Virus record (IMG/VR): IMGVR_UViG_3300009164_003853
Coordinates: 1-28,731 of that record
Direction: 5' to 3' (one strand)
Origin: a virus
Length of the DNA: 28,731 nucleotides
Made by a program: the position numbers and the translations under genes. Below, piece by piece: positions 13,155 through 20,757 of the stretch (the stretch's first letter is position 1; every line of letters begins with the position of its first letter). The notes below the pieces were generated by a model. It did no database searches. It worked only from the letters and a program-made list of their open reading frames with translations, and had not been told where the DNA came from.

Positions 13155-14005
13155 TTGAGTTTCTCTATAGCATTTAATATTGGGGCAACATCGAGCTTTT
13201 TAATATCACGTTTATAGTATACGCTGCCACCATCGTGTATCGATTGGTCTCTAAGATAGATCAATCCTTTTCCGTAGTACTTGCACTCTTGTACGATTCT
13301 AGGAGCAGGATCAAACGTTTCTTTGACATAGACATAGGTATCAAAAATACCCAACAAGTTTTCTATTGGTGCAAATACATTATTGTTTTTAATGTTAACA
13401 TATTTTTCACGGTATGTCAATATCCCATTGTCTGGAAATTGATCAATAAATTTTTCTGCTGTTGCATAGTATTTGTCATTGGTTCCCTGAAATAGGTATT
13501 TGAATTGAATGTTATCAGTATGAGGTTTGTATATGTCAAAATAGATGGTTTTTTCAAAATGTTCGCCAACACCGTTGGAATAAACTTCTGTGTCACATAA
13601 ATCAATGATTTTCTCCGGAGAGTAAAACTCCACTGCTTTGGGATAGCCTTCGGGATGATTTTCGGAATACACAGAAATTATTTTGCCTGCAAATAATTTT
13701 CGCAGTGTAGATTGTTGCGTTTCTTGATATCGGGCAAACTCTTGCCAGCTTGAGGTCATCATGCTTCTGCCCATGATCAGCGTTATGTCGTCTTTTGCCG
13801 GAGTGAAATCATCAAACACTACATTTTGGTTGTGAATGTACTTGTTGTCAATGGCGCTGATGTAATTTTCTTTTGAGAATCTTCTATGACCAACAATAAC
13901 CAATCGGGCTGCTATGCCTAGAGAATTTAGATACGAACAATGTTCGTAGCTATAATACAATAGACCGTCAACGGGCTTGCTGGTGCATACAATATTTAAA
14001 GTCAT
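13151..14005 (-). CDS. Glycosyltransferase-like protein, 284 aa
   Basis: The protein has the alternating strand-helix pattern of a GT-B-like fold: MTLNIVCTSKPVDGLLYYSYEH at the start, ARLVIVGH, DDITLIMGRSMM and KIISVYSENHPEGYPKAVEFY in the first half. The second half has KYLFQGTNDKYYATAEKFID, FDTYVYVKETFDPAPRIVQECKYYGKGLIYL and a final helix. The 'FDPAPR.vQEc.yyGk' region occupies the place of the donor-binding Glu-rich motif of family GT4-type enzymes, but the match is loose. No membrane segment is present. It is the first gene of the minus-strand biosynthetic run, 91 bases from the divergent plus-strand operon, with GATAAATA about 20 bases upstream. An alternative is a phage-specific protein with no transferase activity. 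Confidence 0.55.
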   Translation of the reverse strand: MTLNIVCTSKPVDGLLYYSYEHCSYLNSLGIAARLVIVGHRRFSKENYISAIDNKYIHNQNVVFDDFTPAKDDITLIMGRSMMTSSWQEFARYQETQQSTLRKLFAGKIISVYSENHPEGYPKAVEFYSPEKIIDLCDTEVYSNGVGEHFEKTIYFDIYKPHTDNIQFKYLFQGTNDKYYATAEKFIDQFPDNGILTYREKYVNIKNNNVFAPIENLLGIFDTYVYVKETFDPAPRIVQECKYYGKGLIYLRDQSIHDGGSVYYKRDIKKLDVAPILNAIEKLK

Positions 14006-14025
14006 CTTGGTTATTCAATGTTAGA

Positions 14026-14033
14026 TATTTATC
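14026..14033 (-). promoter_or_regulatory. T4-late-like promoter element for the minus-strand cassette
   Basis: GATAAATA on the minus strand matches the T4-type late -10 consensus TATAAATA at 7 of 8 positions. It lies 21 bases before the ATG at 14005, in a 91-base divergent intergenic region. There is no -35 element, as expected for late promoters. The surrounding AT richness lowers certainty. Confidence 0.45.
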
Positions 14034-14072
14034 TTAGATTTGTTCAGATCTAAAATAAACTACCCAGTTAAT

Positions 14073-14080
14073 AATAAATA
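14073..14080 (+). promoter_or_regulatory. T4-late-like promoter element for the plus-strand operon
   Basis: AATAAATA matches TATAAATA at 7 of 8 positions and lies 16 bases upstream of the ATG at 14097. It pairs with the opposite-strand element at 14026-14033 to form a candidate divergent late promoter region. No clear ribosome binding site separates it from the gene. Confidence 0.4.
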
Positions 14081-14096
14081 ATTTGGTCTAACTATT

Positions 14097-14843
14097 ATGA
14101 AACATTTTGATCAAATCAATCCTCAACAGATATTATCTAATGGTATAACAATACATAGTTCTGGGACCAGCGGTGAGCCCAACGCATATTTTCAGTCTCC
14201 TGATAAAATAAAAATTGCCAACGAACTTGCACGAGATCGTCAACAGATAGTTAAATCAAGCAAAGTCTATACTTGTTGTAAAATCACTCATGCTGGTGGC
14301 CTGCTTGCTCAAACATTGCCTGCTTTAGAAATTGGAGCAGAAGTTGACATTGAAGATTTTAATGCATACGCCTTTGTTAAAAAAATAAAAAATTACACTC
14401 ATTCTCATATAACTCCTTTACATGCCCGAGCAATAATGATGACCAAGGGATTTCATAGCTTGGATTTAACAGGAGTATGGATAACCTGTGGTGCTGATCC
14501 AGTTACCTGGGATATAATAGAATCATTTGTGACCAAAGGCGCAAAGGTTTTAGCCAATTGGGGAATGAGTGAAATTGGTCCAATTGCTATTAACACGTTA
14601 TTTGACAGCATAGAGAAAGTTCATTACTATAAGTCTCTGTGTCCTAGTAATGCAACAATACTAGGAGATGTGGCGGCATGTGATTTTAAAATAGTAGATA
14701 GCGAGTTGTGGGTTCGGGGCGGCATATCAATCTACAATGATTGGTACGCTACTAAAGATATGGTAGTCAGCAACCAAGGAATACTGTTTTATCAGGGTAG
14801 AACAAACAAGGAGGTGGATTTGTGGAATCCAGTCAAGGGCTAA
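14097..14843 (+). CDS. Half-length acyl-adenylate-forming (ANL) enzyme, 248 aa
   Basis: ANL enzymes activate a carboxylate as an acyl-AMP and often pass it to a thiol or amine. The core motifs are in order: SSGTSGEP at 21-28 (ATP-binding P-loop, A3), NWGMSEIGP from 154 (A5, normally YG.TE), YATKDMV with D221 (A7, ribose contact) and GRTNKEVD from 234 (A8 hinge). The protein lacks the N-terminal A1/A2 region and the mobile C-terminal domain with the A10 lysine, so it is about half the usual 500 residues. Loss of A10 normally weakens adenylation. It may be a minimal adenylase, work with a partner, or be degenerate. It overlaps the next gene by 22 bases, consistent with acyl transfer by its product. 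Confidence 0.82.
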   Translation: MKHFDQINPQQILSNGITIHSSGTSGEPNAYFQSPDKIKIANELARDRQQIVKSSKVYTCCKITHAGGLLAQTLPALEIGAEVDIEDFNAYAFVKKIKNYTHSHITPLHARAIMMTKGFHSLDLTGVWITCGADPVTWDIIESFVTKGAKVLANWGMSEIGPIAINTLFDSIEKVHYYKSLCPSNATILGDVAACDFKIVDSELWVRGGISIYNDWYATKDMVVSNQGILFYQGRTNKEVDLWNPVKG

Positions 14844-15415
14844 CAACTGTTGAATTTACATCTGATCAAATATCAGCTGTAGAAGAATTCTGTAGAGCAT
14901 GTGAACTTGTTGGATATAAAAATAACATCAGCGTTAAATCCATGCGGTTAGATTGGTGCTTGAATTTAGGAGGACAGTTCTTCTTAACCTACAGCAATGA
15001 CAAAATAATTTCATTGAGTGGATGTCACCCCTTGCCCGAAGCAGGTGAACATGTTTACAGAATACTGTTTAGAGGCGCAACATTGCCCGAATATCAGAAC
15101 TTACACGGAACACTAAGCAAAACTCATATGAATTCTATTCCGTTCTACTATCATGTACCGAAACAGATATTGTGGGCATTATCTGCAGGTTATACCGACT
15201 ATGCAATTACAACAAACCACAACAACAAAGACGGAATTCAGTCAATGAATAAAAGTCATCGAGTATTTAAACTGCTTGAGAAACAGCATATGGTAACTTG
15301 TCTGCATGAAAATCTATGGTTATTCAATAACGCTCAAAGTGTTTGGAGCGTAAACGTAGATAACTATAACATTGCTAGAAATAATTTTAAAGAAAGAAAT
15401 GGACACGATATTTAA
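14822..15415 (+). CDS. Acyltransferase-like protein (GNAT-type suspected), 197 aa
   Basis: The start is GTG at 14822, behind a near-perfect AAGGAGGT ribosome site inside the end of the adenylation gene. The protein shows a strand-rich centre (GGQFFLTYSNDKIISLSGCHPLP), a YRILFRGATLPEYQ strand-loop and KTHMNSIPFYYHVPKQILWAL. Then come GYTDYAITTN and a C-terminal helix-strand pattern (SHRVFKLLEKQHMV). This layout fits a GNAT-like fold, but the acetyl-CoA loop (Q/RxxGxG/A) is not obvious, so the assignment is tentative. Tight coupling to the acyl-adenylate-forming enzyme suggests it uses or modifies the activated acyl group. It overlaps the next gene by 17 bases. Confidence 0.5.
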   Translation: MESSQGLTTVEFTSDQISAVEEFCRACELVGYKNNISVKSMRLDWCLNLGGQFFLTYSNDKIISLSGCHPLPEAGEHVYRILFRGATLPEYQNLHGTLSKTHMNSIPFYYHVPKQILWALSAGYTDYAITTNHNNKDGIQSMNKSHRVFKLLEKQHMVTCLHENLWLFNNAQSVWSVNVDNYNIARNNFKERNGHDI

Positions 15416-16163
15416 TAATAACAATTATCTTTTTATATTGGCCAACCAAGGTGCCGGCGGACATCGGTTGGGGAGAATAATCAGTTGTTTTAATAGTGTC
15501 TATTGGTACAGTTCTAAACACAACGGAATTGACCCTTGGGATGTTTTTTTAGACAACACCATTGCTGGAAAAGACATCAGCAAATATCATTATGACCGAA
15601 TCATGGATAATAAAACAGTACCTATTCTAGGGGAAAGAATATTAAAATGGTGGAACTCGGAAGACTGGGATAAATTTTATAACACAAATTGGTTGACAGA
15701 ATTTAAAAAAATCACCTTGCCTGCCAACATGATTATCCATTGGGTATTGCATGATACTCCGGCTGAGCTGCATAGAAAATTTCCACAGGCCAAAATTATA
15801 TCATTGATAGACACTGATATAGATTCAGTCACTAACCGATACATGCAAACTACAGCAAGATTTCCCTGTGCTATAAATCATTTTAATTTAAAACCATCTT
15901 ATAAAAATCAGTACGCACAGTATGTAGATGAATTAATCAATCCAACAGAACAACAGCTTTGGTTTCAAATTAATAAAAATTCTACTGAAACGGATTACAT
16001 CAACTACATAAAAGAAAACCTAACACTGTTGAACAATGTTAGGCAGTCTTATGTAAACAAAAATTATCTAACTGTTACGTGGGGAACATTAGATATTGGC
16101 GTTCTTAAAAGTTTTTTAAACGCCAGCGAAATTGATCAATCTTATAAAAAACTGTTAGATTGA
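15399..16163 (+). CDS. Divergent P-loop protein, sulfotransferase-like suspected, 254 aa
   Basis: I start at the ATG at 15399, preceded by AAAGAAAGAA, rather than at an in-frame ATG 27 bases earlier. Near the N-terminus, FILANQGAGGHRLGRIISCF resembles a Gly-rich nucleotide-binding loop followed by a helix. At mid-length, FPQAKIISLIDTDIDSVTNRYMQTTARF resembles the 'ki.L.RdP.d...S.y' phosphosulfate-binding strand-helix of sulfotransferases. Both are diverged, and the classical PAPS motifs are not intact. It ends the plus-strand trio. Its stop runs 9 bases into the convergent minus-strand P-loop gene, with no terminator between them. The nature of the transferred group is unknown. Confidence 0.5.
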   Translation: MDTIFNNNNYLFILANQGAGGHRLGRIISCFNSVYWYSSKHNGIDPWDVFLDNTIAGKDISKYHYDRIMDNKTVPILGERILKWWNSEDWDKFYNTNWLTEFKKITLPANMIIHWVLHDTPAELHRKFPQAKIISLIDTDIDSVTNRYMQTTARFPCAINHFNLKPSYKNQYAQYVDELINPTEQQLWFQINKNSTETDYINYIKENLTLLNNVRQSYVNKNYLTVTWGTLDIGVLKSFLNASEIDQSYKKLLD

Positions 16164-16685
16164 TTCTAGTACAGCTATTCCAATAGTTCCTGTACTTTCT
16201 AAATTTAAGGTATAGTCAGCATTGAAAACTGATGCATTAACTCGTTGATAATTTAATGTCAAAGAATTGGCAGCAATGAAAGAATCAATAGTTGTTTTTT
16301 GTCTAGCAATAATAGCTGACATCTCTTGCGAGGTTGCAAATTTTTCAAACACAATTCTTCTTTCTGGGTCATCTAAATTGCTATCTGTAAAAATAAAAGT
16401 AGCAGAGGGATATGCCAAATAAATTTCGTTTATATGGTCTGGAACCCTCCAACCCATGAATATAGTTGCAACTGAAATAGATGTAGTAGACTCTTGCAGC
16501 ATGAGACTAATTTTATCTAGTGTTTCGGCTGCCGCCTTTGTTCCCGAATCATTAATTCTTTCTGGAATTCCTATGGTTCTTAAACTGACGACTTGATTGT
16601 TTTCTCTGTAGGTATTCAACAGGTTAGTGGCTGCAATTGTTGTGCCTGTTCCCGGTGTTCCTACAATAAAATAAATTTTTGACAT
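16155..16685 (-). CDS. Small P-loop protein of unknown function, 176 aa
   Basis: The ATG at 16685 is chosen over one 15 bases upstream because a GGGGA ribosome site sits at proper spacing. The N-terminus MSKIYFIVGTPGTGTTIAATNLL has a Walker-A-like GTPGTGTT loop. A region of strands and helices follows (VATIFMGWRVPDHI, YPSATFIFTDSNLDDPERR). This could be a nucleotide kinase or sulfotransferase fold in which the TDSNLDDPERR part matches the 'l.RdP' region. No lid or nucleotide-specificity motif is visible. It is short for a sulfotransferase. It lies downstream of two longer 'TGxPGSxWS' paralogues on the same strand. Confidence 0.55.
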   Translation of the reverse strand: MSKIYFIVGTPGTGTTIAATNLLNTYRENNQVVSLRTIGIPERINDSGTKAAAETLDKISLMLQESTTSISVATIFMGWRVPDHINEIYLAYPSATFIFTDSNLDDPERRIVFEKFATSQEMSAIIARQKTTIDSFIAANSLTLNYQRVNASVFNADYTLNLESTGTIGIAVLESI

Positions 16686-16714
16686 ACTATCCCCTAACAT
16701 ATAGAGTATTTAGC

Positions 16715-17404
16715 TTAAACAATTTCAAAAAATGCAACTTTGATTGTGTCTTTGATTATTGGGTCAGCCTTTGGTTCTATAACTCTTGTATCTGGAAATC
16801 TAGAATGAAGCCATTGTCCAGCGGAATCAAAGTCCCACCATTCAATACTGTGCTTTTTAGCAAATTCTAAAACCAGATCGCTTTCTTCTTTTATCTGCTT
16901 TGACATTTTCTCAGGACCTTCATACCATGTATATATGGGATAATGTATATCCCATCCCCCCATACTATACCACCAATCTTCTGCGGCTTTTGGTTCACGC
17001 CATATCAGCAGCATCTTATGGCCTTTACAGTTTTTCCATATCCAATCTAGATTGTATGCAAACCAATGGCTTCTAATCAGCTTGTTTGGTCGTTCTTCAT
17101 CTGTGAAAGGTTTAAAACATTCTTTTAAAAAAGATTCTGTTGTGTAGTTTTTAGAAATATTGTCAAACCCGTGGCCGAAATCATGATATGGACCAAAATA
17201 AGATCCAACATGAGTTGTTTGTTGCCATGAGGTATCGGTTATATTATAATGTCGGCCTGCATGTTCCTCAGGCATTTTATAAATTTTTTCGGTGGTTTCA
17301 TCAGTTTTATCAAAATAAGGCATTATTCTTTTTAATCGATTACTGATCATGCTCCAGCATGACCCAGGCGCTCCTGTGGTAAAGACCAATGTATGTTTTT
17401 GCAT
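16715..17404 (-). CDS. P-loop sulfotransferase-like protein, 229 aa (paralogue 1)
   Basis: The P-loop TTGAPGSCWS (residues 9-18) follows a hydrophobic strand, matching the phosphosulfate-binding loop position of sulfotransferases. Other shared features with the paralogues at 17406 and 23045 are THVGSYFGPYHDFG...FD, RSHWFAYNLDWIWKNCKG, the strand MLLIWREPKAAEDWW (the 'iyi.RdP' strand) and GGWDIHYPIYTWYEG. All three families of motifs are conserved in order, which argues for an active enzyme family. Whether PAPS is the donor is not certain, since a kinase role is also possible. It directly follows paralogue 2 with a 1-base gap, a tandem duplication. Confidence 0.6.
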   Translation of the reverse strand: MQKHTLVFTTGAPGSCWSMISNRLKRIMPYFDKTDETTEKIYKMPEEHAGRHYNITDTSWQQTTHVGSYFGPYHDFGHGFDNISKNYTTESFLKECFKPFTDEERPNKLIRSHWFAYNLDWIWKNCKGHKMLLIWREPKAAEDWWYSMGGWDIHYPIYTWYEGPEKMSKQIKEESDLVLEFAKKHSIEWWDFDSAGQWLHSRFPDTRVIEPKADPIIKDTIKVAFFEIV

Positions 17405-17405
17405 A

Positions 17406-18071
17406 TTAGGTTATTTCCGTATAAATGACTGATATTTTGTTTACATTGTATTCGACGGCTGGCGGCCTGTTAGTTTGAGTGATTTCTTCTCTGCCAAATT
17501 TTTCTAGCCACCATTCTTCACAATATGTTTCCCATTTGAGATTTTTTTCTTTGGCAAATCTTAATAAGCTGTTGTTCTCTTCTATGATCTGCTGGGTTAT
17601 TTTTTCATTATTTTCATACCAGGTGTATACGGGATATTTAATATTCCACCCGCCTATTTTCTCCCACCAATCAATTGCACCTTGACTTTCTTTGTGAATT
17701 AGGAATAGGGTATTTCCTTTACAATTTTCCCATAACCAATCTAAATTATAAGAAAACCAATGGCTTCGAATACATTTAGTCTGACTGCCGTCATGGTTAA
17801 ACGGAAGTCGACATTCGTTGTAAAAACTTTCTAAGGTATAATTATTTGGAATATCGTCGAAGCGTTCACCAAATTCATTATAAGGTCCAAAATAACTTCC
17901 AAGGTGTGTTCTATTGGTATCCTGTGTGGGATCTCGGTGTGGTGCTAGATGATGGCGGGATCCGTTGATATCTGATAGATCGTGATTTAAAATAAGTTTA
18001 AGACGATGAGAAAGCATACTCCAGGAACTTCCGGGCACGCCAGTAACAAAACAAAAATTAGGATTGATCAT
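17406..18071 (-). CDS. P-loop sulfotransferase-like protein, 221 aa (paralogue 2)
   Basis: It has the same architecture as its tandem neighbour: VTGVPGSSWS at 9-18, THLGSYFGPYNEFGERFDDI, RSHWFSYNLDWLWENCKG, the strand TLFLIHKESQGAIDWW, and GGWNIKYPVYTWYEN followed by a helix. The 'RdP' arginine of the canonical family corresponds to a Lys here (HKESQ), one difference from paralogue 1 (WREPK). The C-terminus diverges, so substrate specificities may differ. It begins in an ATGA overlap with the 2-oxoglutarate oxygenase-like gene upstream, so the two are likely made together and may act on the same target. Confidence 0.6.
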   Translation of the reverse strand: MINPNFCFVTGVPGSSWSMLSHRLKLILNHDLSDINGSRHHLAPHRDPTQDTNRTHLGSYFGPYNEFGERFDDIPNNYTLESFYNECRLPFNHDGSQTKCIRSHWFSYNLDWLWENCKGNTLFLIHKESQGAIDWWEKIGGWNIKYPVYTWYENNEKITQQIIEENNSLLRFAKEKNLKWETYCEEWWLEKFGREEITQTNRPPAVEYNVNKISVIYTEIT

Positions 18072-18994
18072 CTTGGAATAATAGGAGGTTGGTCATGTAC
18101 TTTATCAAACATGTTAGTTTCTTCATTCCATCGATATCTGGTATCAGGGGTTCCTTCTTCGTAAAATTTGTACGATGATTCAGTCATATATCCTGTTAGG
18201 TGCAAACTAAATCGTGGCTTCATGCACATATTAGCAGTACCGTGTGGCATGTGCATCCAGTCCCAAGAAATACATTCTCCCTTGACCCAATGAGTATATG
18301 AAGTATTACCAAAGTTCCAAACATGCCCAGGAACCCAATCTTCTAAGAATATAGCGAATCGTCTGAATCGATGCGTCTCGTATTGCAAGGCCGTGTCGTT
18401 CTTCATGATATTCATATATGTATCATAGTGATTGTTAGCACATTGCATGGGGCGCTGTATATGAATCAATGAATAACCGTCTTCTCTTAGAGCGCCTTGA
18501 TGTGCCTTCTCTTCATCTAGACCAATATAATCTCTAATCTTTGTACACCACGACCCCATTGGAGCTGAATCAAATATCTCATGAGAACTTGCATCAAGTC
18601 CGTGTCTTTCAAACTCTTTTACTGTAGATGCTTGGTAATGAGGACTTCCGGGCTTGTCATATCCCTGAGTACCGGTTCTGGTAATCCAGGTAGTAGGATG
18701 AGACCGTTCCAGTGCTATCGCAATATCATCAGAAAAATCAATGCCCTCAAATACTCCTAACCGATCAATCACACTGTCAATAGGATCGGGACCCCAACGC
18801 ATTTGATCATAATTGGCATAACTTTCACAGTGATCCCATCTACTTACAATGCCTTTGGTCATCCTAGGATGACTATCTGCTTTTACTAATTTTTGTTCAC
18901 GTAACTCGCGCCACTTGGCAAATTTTTCATCTAGTTCTCGTTGCTCTTGTAGGTACTGATCCCACGGTTTTTTAATAATTATTTTTTTACTCAC
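18068..18994 (-). CDS. Fe(II)/2-oxoglutarate-dependent oxygenase-like protein, 308 aa
   Basis: The first 60 residues are charged and helical. The catalytic part carries a likely facial triad: H189 and D191 in NNHYDTY, and H251 in MPHGTANM, with R261 (KPRFSLHLTG) placed to bind 2-oxoglutarate. The strand FAIFLEDWVPGHVWNFGNTSYTHW resembles aspartyl/asparaginyl beta-hydroxylase-type cupins. The start is GTG at 18994, with GGAGG upstream inside the methyltransferase gene, and overlaps it by 8 bases. It is related to the 235-aa protein at 19673-20380 and is longer at both ends. Hydroxylation of a peptide side chain or small molecule is likely; the target is unknown. Confidence 0.7.
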   Translation of the reverse strand: MSKKIIIKKPWDQYLQEQRELDEKFAKWRELREQKLVKADSHPRMTKGIVSRWDHCESYANYDQMRWGPDPIDSVIDRLGVFEGIDFSDDIAIALERSHPTTWITRTGTQGYDKPGSPHYQASTVKEFERHGLDASSHEIFDSAPMGSWCTKIRDYIGLDEEKAHQGALREDGYSLIHIQRPMQCANNHYDTYMNIMKNDTALQYETHRFRRFAIFLEDWVPGHVWNFGNTSYTHWVKGECISWDWMHMPHGTANMCMKPRFSLHLTGYMTESSYKFYEEGTPDTRYRWNEETNMFDKVHDQPPIIPR

Positions 18995-19676
18995 TTTGTT
19001 TCCTCCAAGTCCAACTTTGTCTTTTAAGTTGTTGCATTAAACTATCTTTAATTTTTTTTGATTCTAACCAATGATTATCTTTAACACCGGTATCAACCTG
19101 ATTTCTTTTCATTCTTTCATATTTCTTTTCTAATAGTTCTAGAGGTGCTGTGGCATTATAAGTCCACGGTTCAACAACATATTCTAAATTATATTTTTCT
19201 GTAATTTCGTTTCTAAGTTGATCGTTCCAGGGATATCGAACAGCGTCTTTGTCGTAGATTGCATGGTATTCTTTAGAAAATTCATCATTGAGCATTACAC
19301 GCATCTCAATCAAACCACCAGGTTTAACCCAGCCAATGACTTTATTGATATTGGCAAGAATATATTCTCTACTGATATATTGTATACTTCCTAGACATAG
19401 CACAGCATCGGCACTGTCTGGTTCAAATTGTGCATCGAGAATTGCACAGTTTATATCAACATTTGGAAATGGACTTGCATCAAAACCTATCAAATTTTGA
19501 ATGAATGGTTTATGTTGGTTCTTTCCGCAGCCAGCATCAATTACCAGAGTCGGGTTCAACGCATTTACTCTAGCATACATTTCTTCAAGGCCTGCATTCT
19601 CTTGAAATTGATTCCCCATCCAATCTGACGGTTTATACCGTTCAGGAAGAGTAGTTTGATAGTACAAGTCACTCAT
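18987..19676 (-). CDS. Class I SAM-dependent methyltransferase, 229 aa
   Basis: Motif I is VIDAGCGKN (45-53). An acidic strand end, LIGFDASPF, serves as motif II. Then come a DAVLCLGSIQYI strand (motif IV, usually NPPY or similar, here LGSIQYI) and the VKPGGLIEMRV post-motif. The spacing is normal for a small class I enzyme. It sits between two oxygenase-like genes, overlapping both (ATGA upstream, 8 bases downstream), so a hydroxyl made by them could be its methyl acceptor. A homologue with the same 'DxGCGxNpfk..I.nLiGiD' opening is encoded on the other strand at 21854. Confidence 0.85.
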   Translation of the reverse strand: MSDLYYQTTLPERYKPSDWMGNQFQENAGLEEMYARVNALNPTLVIDAGCGKNQHKPFIQNLIGFDASPFPNVDINCAILDAQFEPDSADAVLCLGSIQYISREYILANINKVIGWVKPGGLIEMRVMLNDEFSKEYHAIYDKDAVRYPWNDQLRNEITEKYNLEYVVEPWTYNATAPLELLEKKYERMKRNQVDTGVKDNHWLESKKIKDSLMQQLKRQSWTWRKQSE

Positions 19677-20380
19677 TTATCTAGTAGCCCATATTCCATC
19701 CAGGCCTGATATTCTATCACTGGAATTTCGTAGGTGTTCTGTGCTTCTTTTAAAAATTTAAGAGTTTTATCTGTGACAACACCTGTGGTTAATAAACTGA
19801 CTCTGGGAGTTAATCCAGCGTTGGCAGAACTATGAGGAACATTTTTCCAATCAAAGGTGTGTATATCACCGGCACGCCAATGACTGTAGGTGTAATTACC
19901 GTACTGTGCAAAATGTCCTTGATCCCAATCAGTAAGCTGTATCATAATACGCATGACCTTTAATGGATCTTCTGGGTTGACTTTTTGTAATTTATCTATG
20001 TGTTTGGTAAAAACCTGACCAGGCCATTGTACATGTATTCTATCAAACCTATTTGTCAGCCCTATTTTATCACACATTTCTCTGAATACAGGTTCTAGTT
20101 TGTATTCAAAATTGGCAATGGTCATGTTGGGGTCAGCACCGGCTGTACTGAGATCATATTCTTCTTTGTCAATGTGTTTATTAGGTTTGCCATCTTCGGA
20201 TCTAGTTCTCCAAGTCACTGGCTGTGCAGATTTAATTACTTCTGCAAGTTCGTATTCCCAGTTGCCAAGAAATCTTCCTATTCCTTGTACACAATCCCAC
20301 CTTGCATCAGTTTTCCAATTGTCAAAATGATATGCTGATTTAGCTTTAAGCATTTCCCAATTACTTTCAGATGTTTCCAT
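19673..20380 (-). CDS. Fe(II)/2-oxoglutarate-dependent oxygenase, Asp/Asn hydroxylase-like, 235 aa
   Basis: The double-stranded beta-helix signatures are clear. HxD is H127-I-D129 (FTKHIDKL), the distal His is H183 in VPHSSANAG, and R193 follows ten residues later (PRVSLLTTG). The strand MRIMIQLTDWDQGHFAQYGNYTYSHW between them contains the Gly/Trp turn also found in the 308-aa relative. AGAGGATAAA upstream serves as ribosome site. It heads an overlapping oxygenase-methyltransferase-oxygenase-transferase-transferase run (20380 to 16715). Known relatives hydroxylate Asp or Asn beta carbons in proteins or free amino acids. Which applies here cannot be told. Confidence 0.78.
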   Translation of the reverse strand: METSESNWEMLKAKSAYHFDNWKTDARWDCVQGIGRFLGNWEYELAEVIKSAQPVTWRTRSEDGKPNKHIDKEEYDLSTAGADPNMTIANFEYKLEPVFREMCDKIGLTNRFDRIHVQWPGQVFTKHIDKLQKVNPEDPLKVMRIMIQLTDWDQGHFAQYGNYTYSHWRAGDIHTFDWKNVPHSSANAGLTPRVSLLTTGVVTDKTLKFLKEAQNTYEIPVIEYQAWMEYGLLDK

Positions 20381-20403
20381 GTTCTTTTATCCTCTTGGGA
20401 TAT

Positions 20404-20757
20404 TTAAGTAAAAAGATGGCCGAAGATAAAATAATCTATTATAAATGTGGTCTCGGCACCTATGAATACTGCCAGCCAATAGTTTCCTATTTTATTCCAA
20501 ATAAATCTTATATACCACCAAGCTGCTATAACTCGCAGAGTGTAGAGTACATCGGACTTTAGATATTCAACGACATCAGGTAACTCTAAAGCATTGAAGT
20601 AATGTCCAAAGACAAAAGTATCGTAGGCAAAACTCAGCTGTGCCATAATAAACACAGCCAAGTAGTAGGGCAGATATTTGCTGAGTATTTTTACTATGGG
20701 CCCGCTGACTATGAGTCGGTAGGCCACATAGATTATATTTGTAAGAATTAATTCCAA
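20404..20757 (-). CDS. Small membrane protein with internal duplication, 117 aa
   Basis: Most of the chain is hydrophobic, with about four potential membrane segments. It is built of two similar halves: KYLPYYLAVFIMAQLSFAYD then FVFGHYF, and KIGNYWLAVFIGAETTFIID then FIFGHLF. The core 'YxLAVFIxAexxFxxDxFxFGHxF' is thus duplicated. The start codon is TTG at 20757, immediately after the TAA of the solute-binding gene. No good Shine-Dalgarno is present, so expression may depend on that gene's translation. It resembles no family I can name. Its position after a Bug/TctC-type gene hints at the small TctB-type subunit (four membrane segments), but no TctB motif is seen. Confidence 0.65.
   Translation of the reverse strand: MELILTNIIYVAYRLIVSGPIVKILSKYLPYYLAVFIMAQLSFAYDTFVFGHYFNALELPDVVEYLKSDVLYTLRVIAAWWYIRFIWNKIGNYWLAVFIGAETTFIIDYFIFGHLFT

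Noticed and set aside
20404-20757. TctB-type transporter subunit
   Set aside because: Only size, hydrophobicity and position suggest it; the sequence shows an internal duplication and none of the TctB family wording I know.
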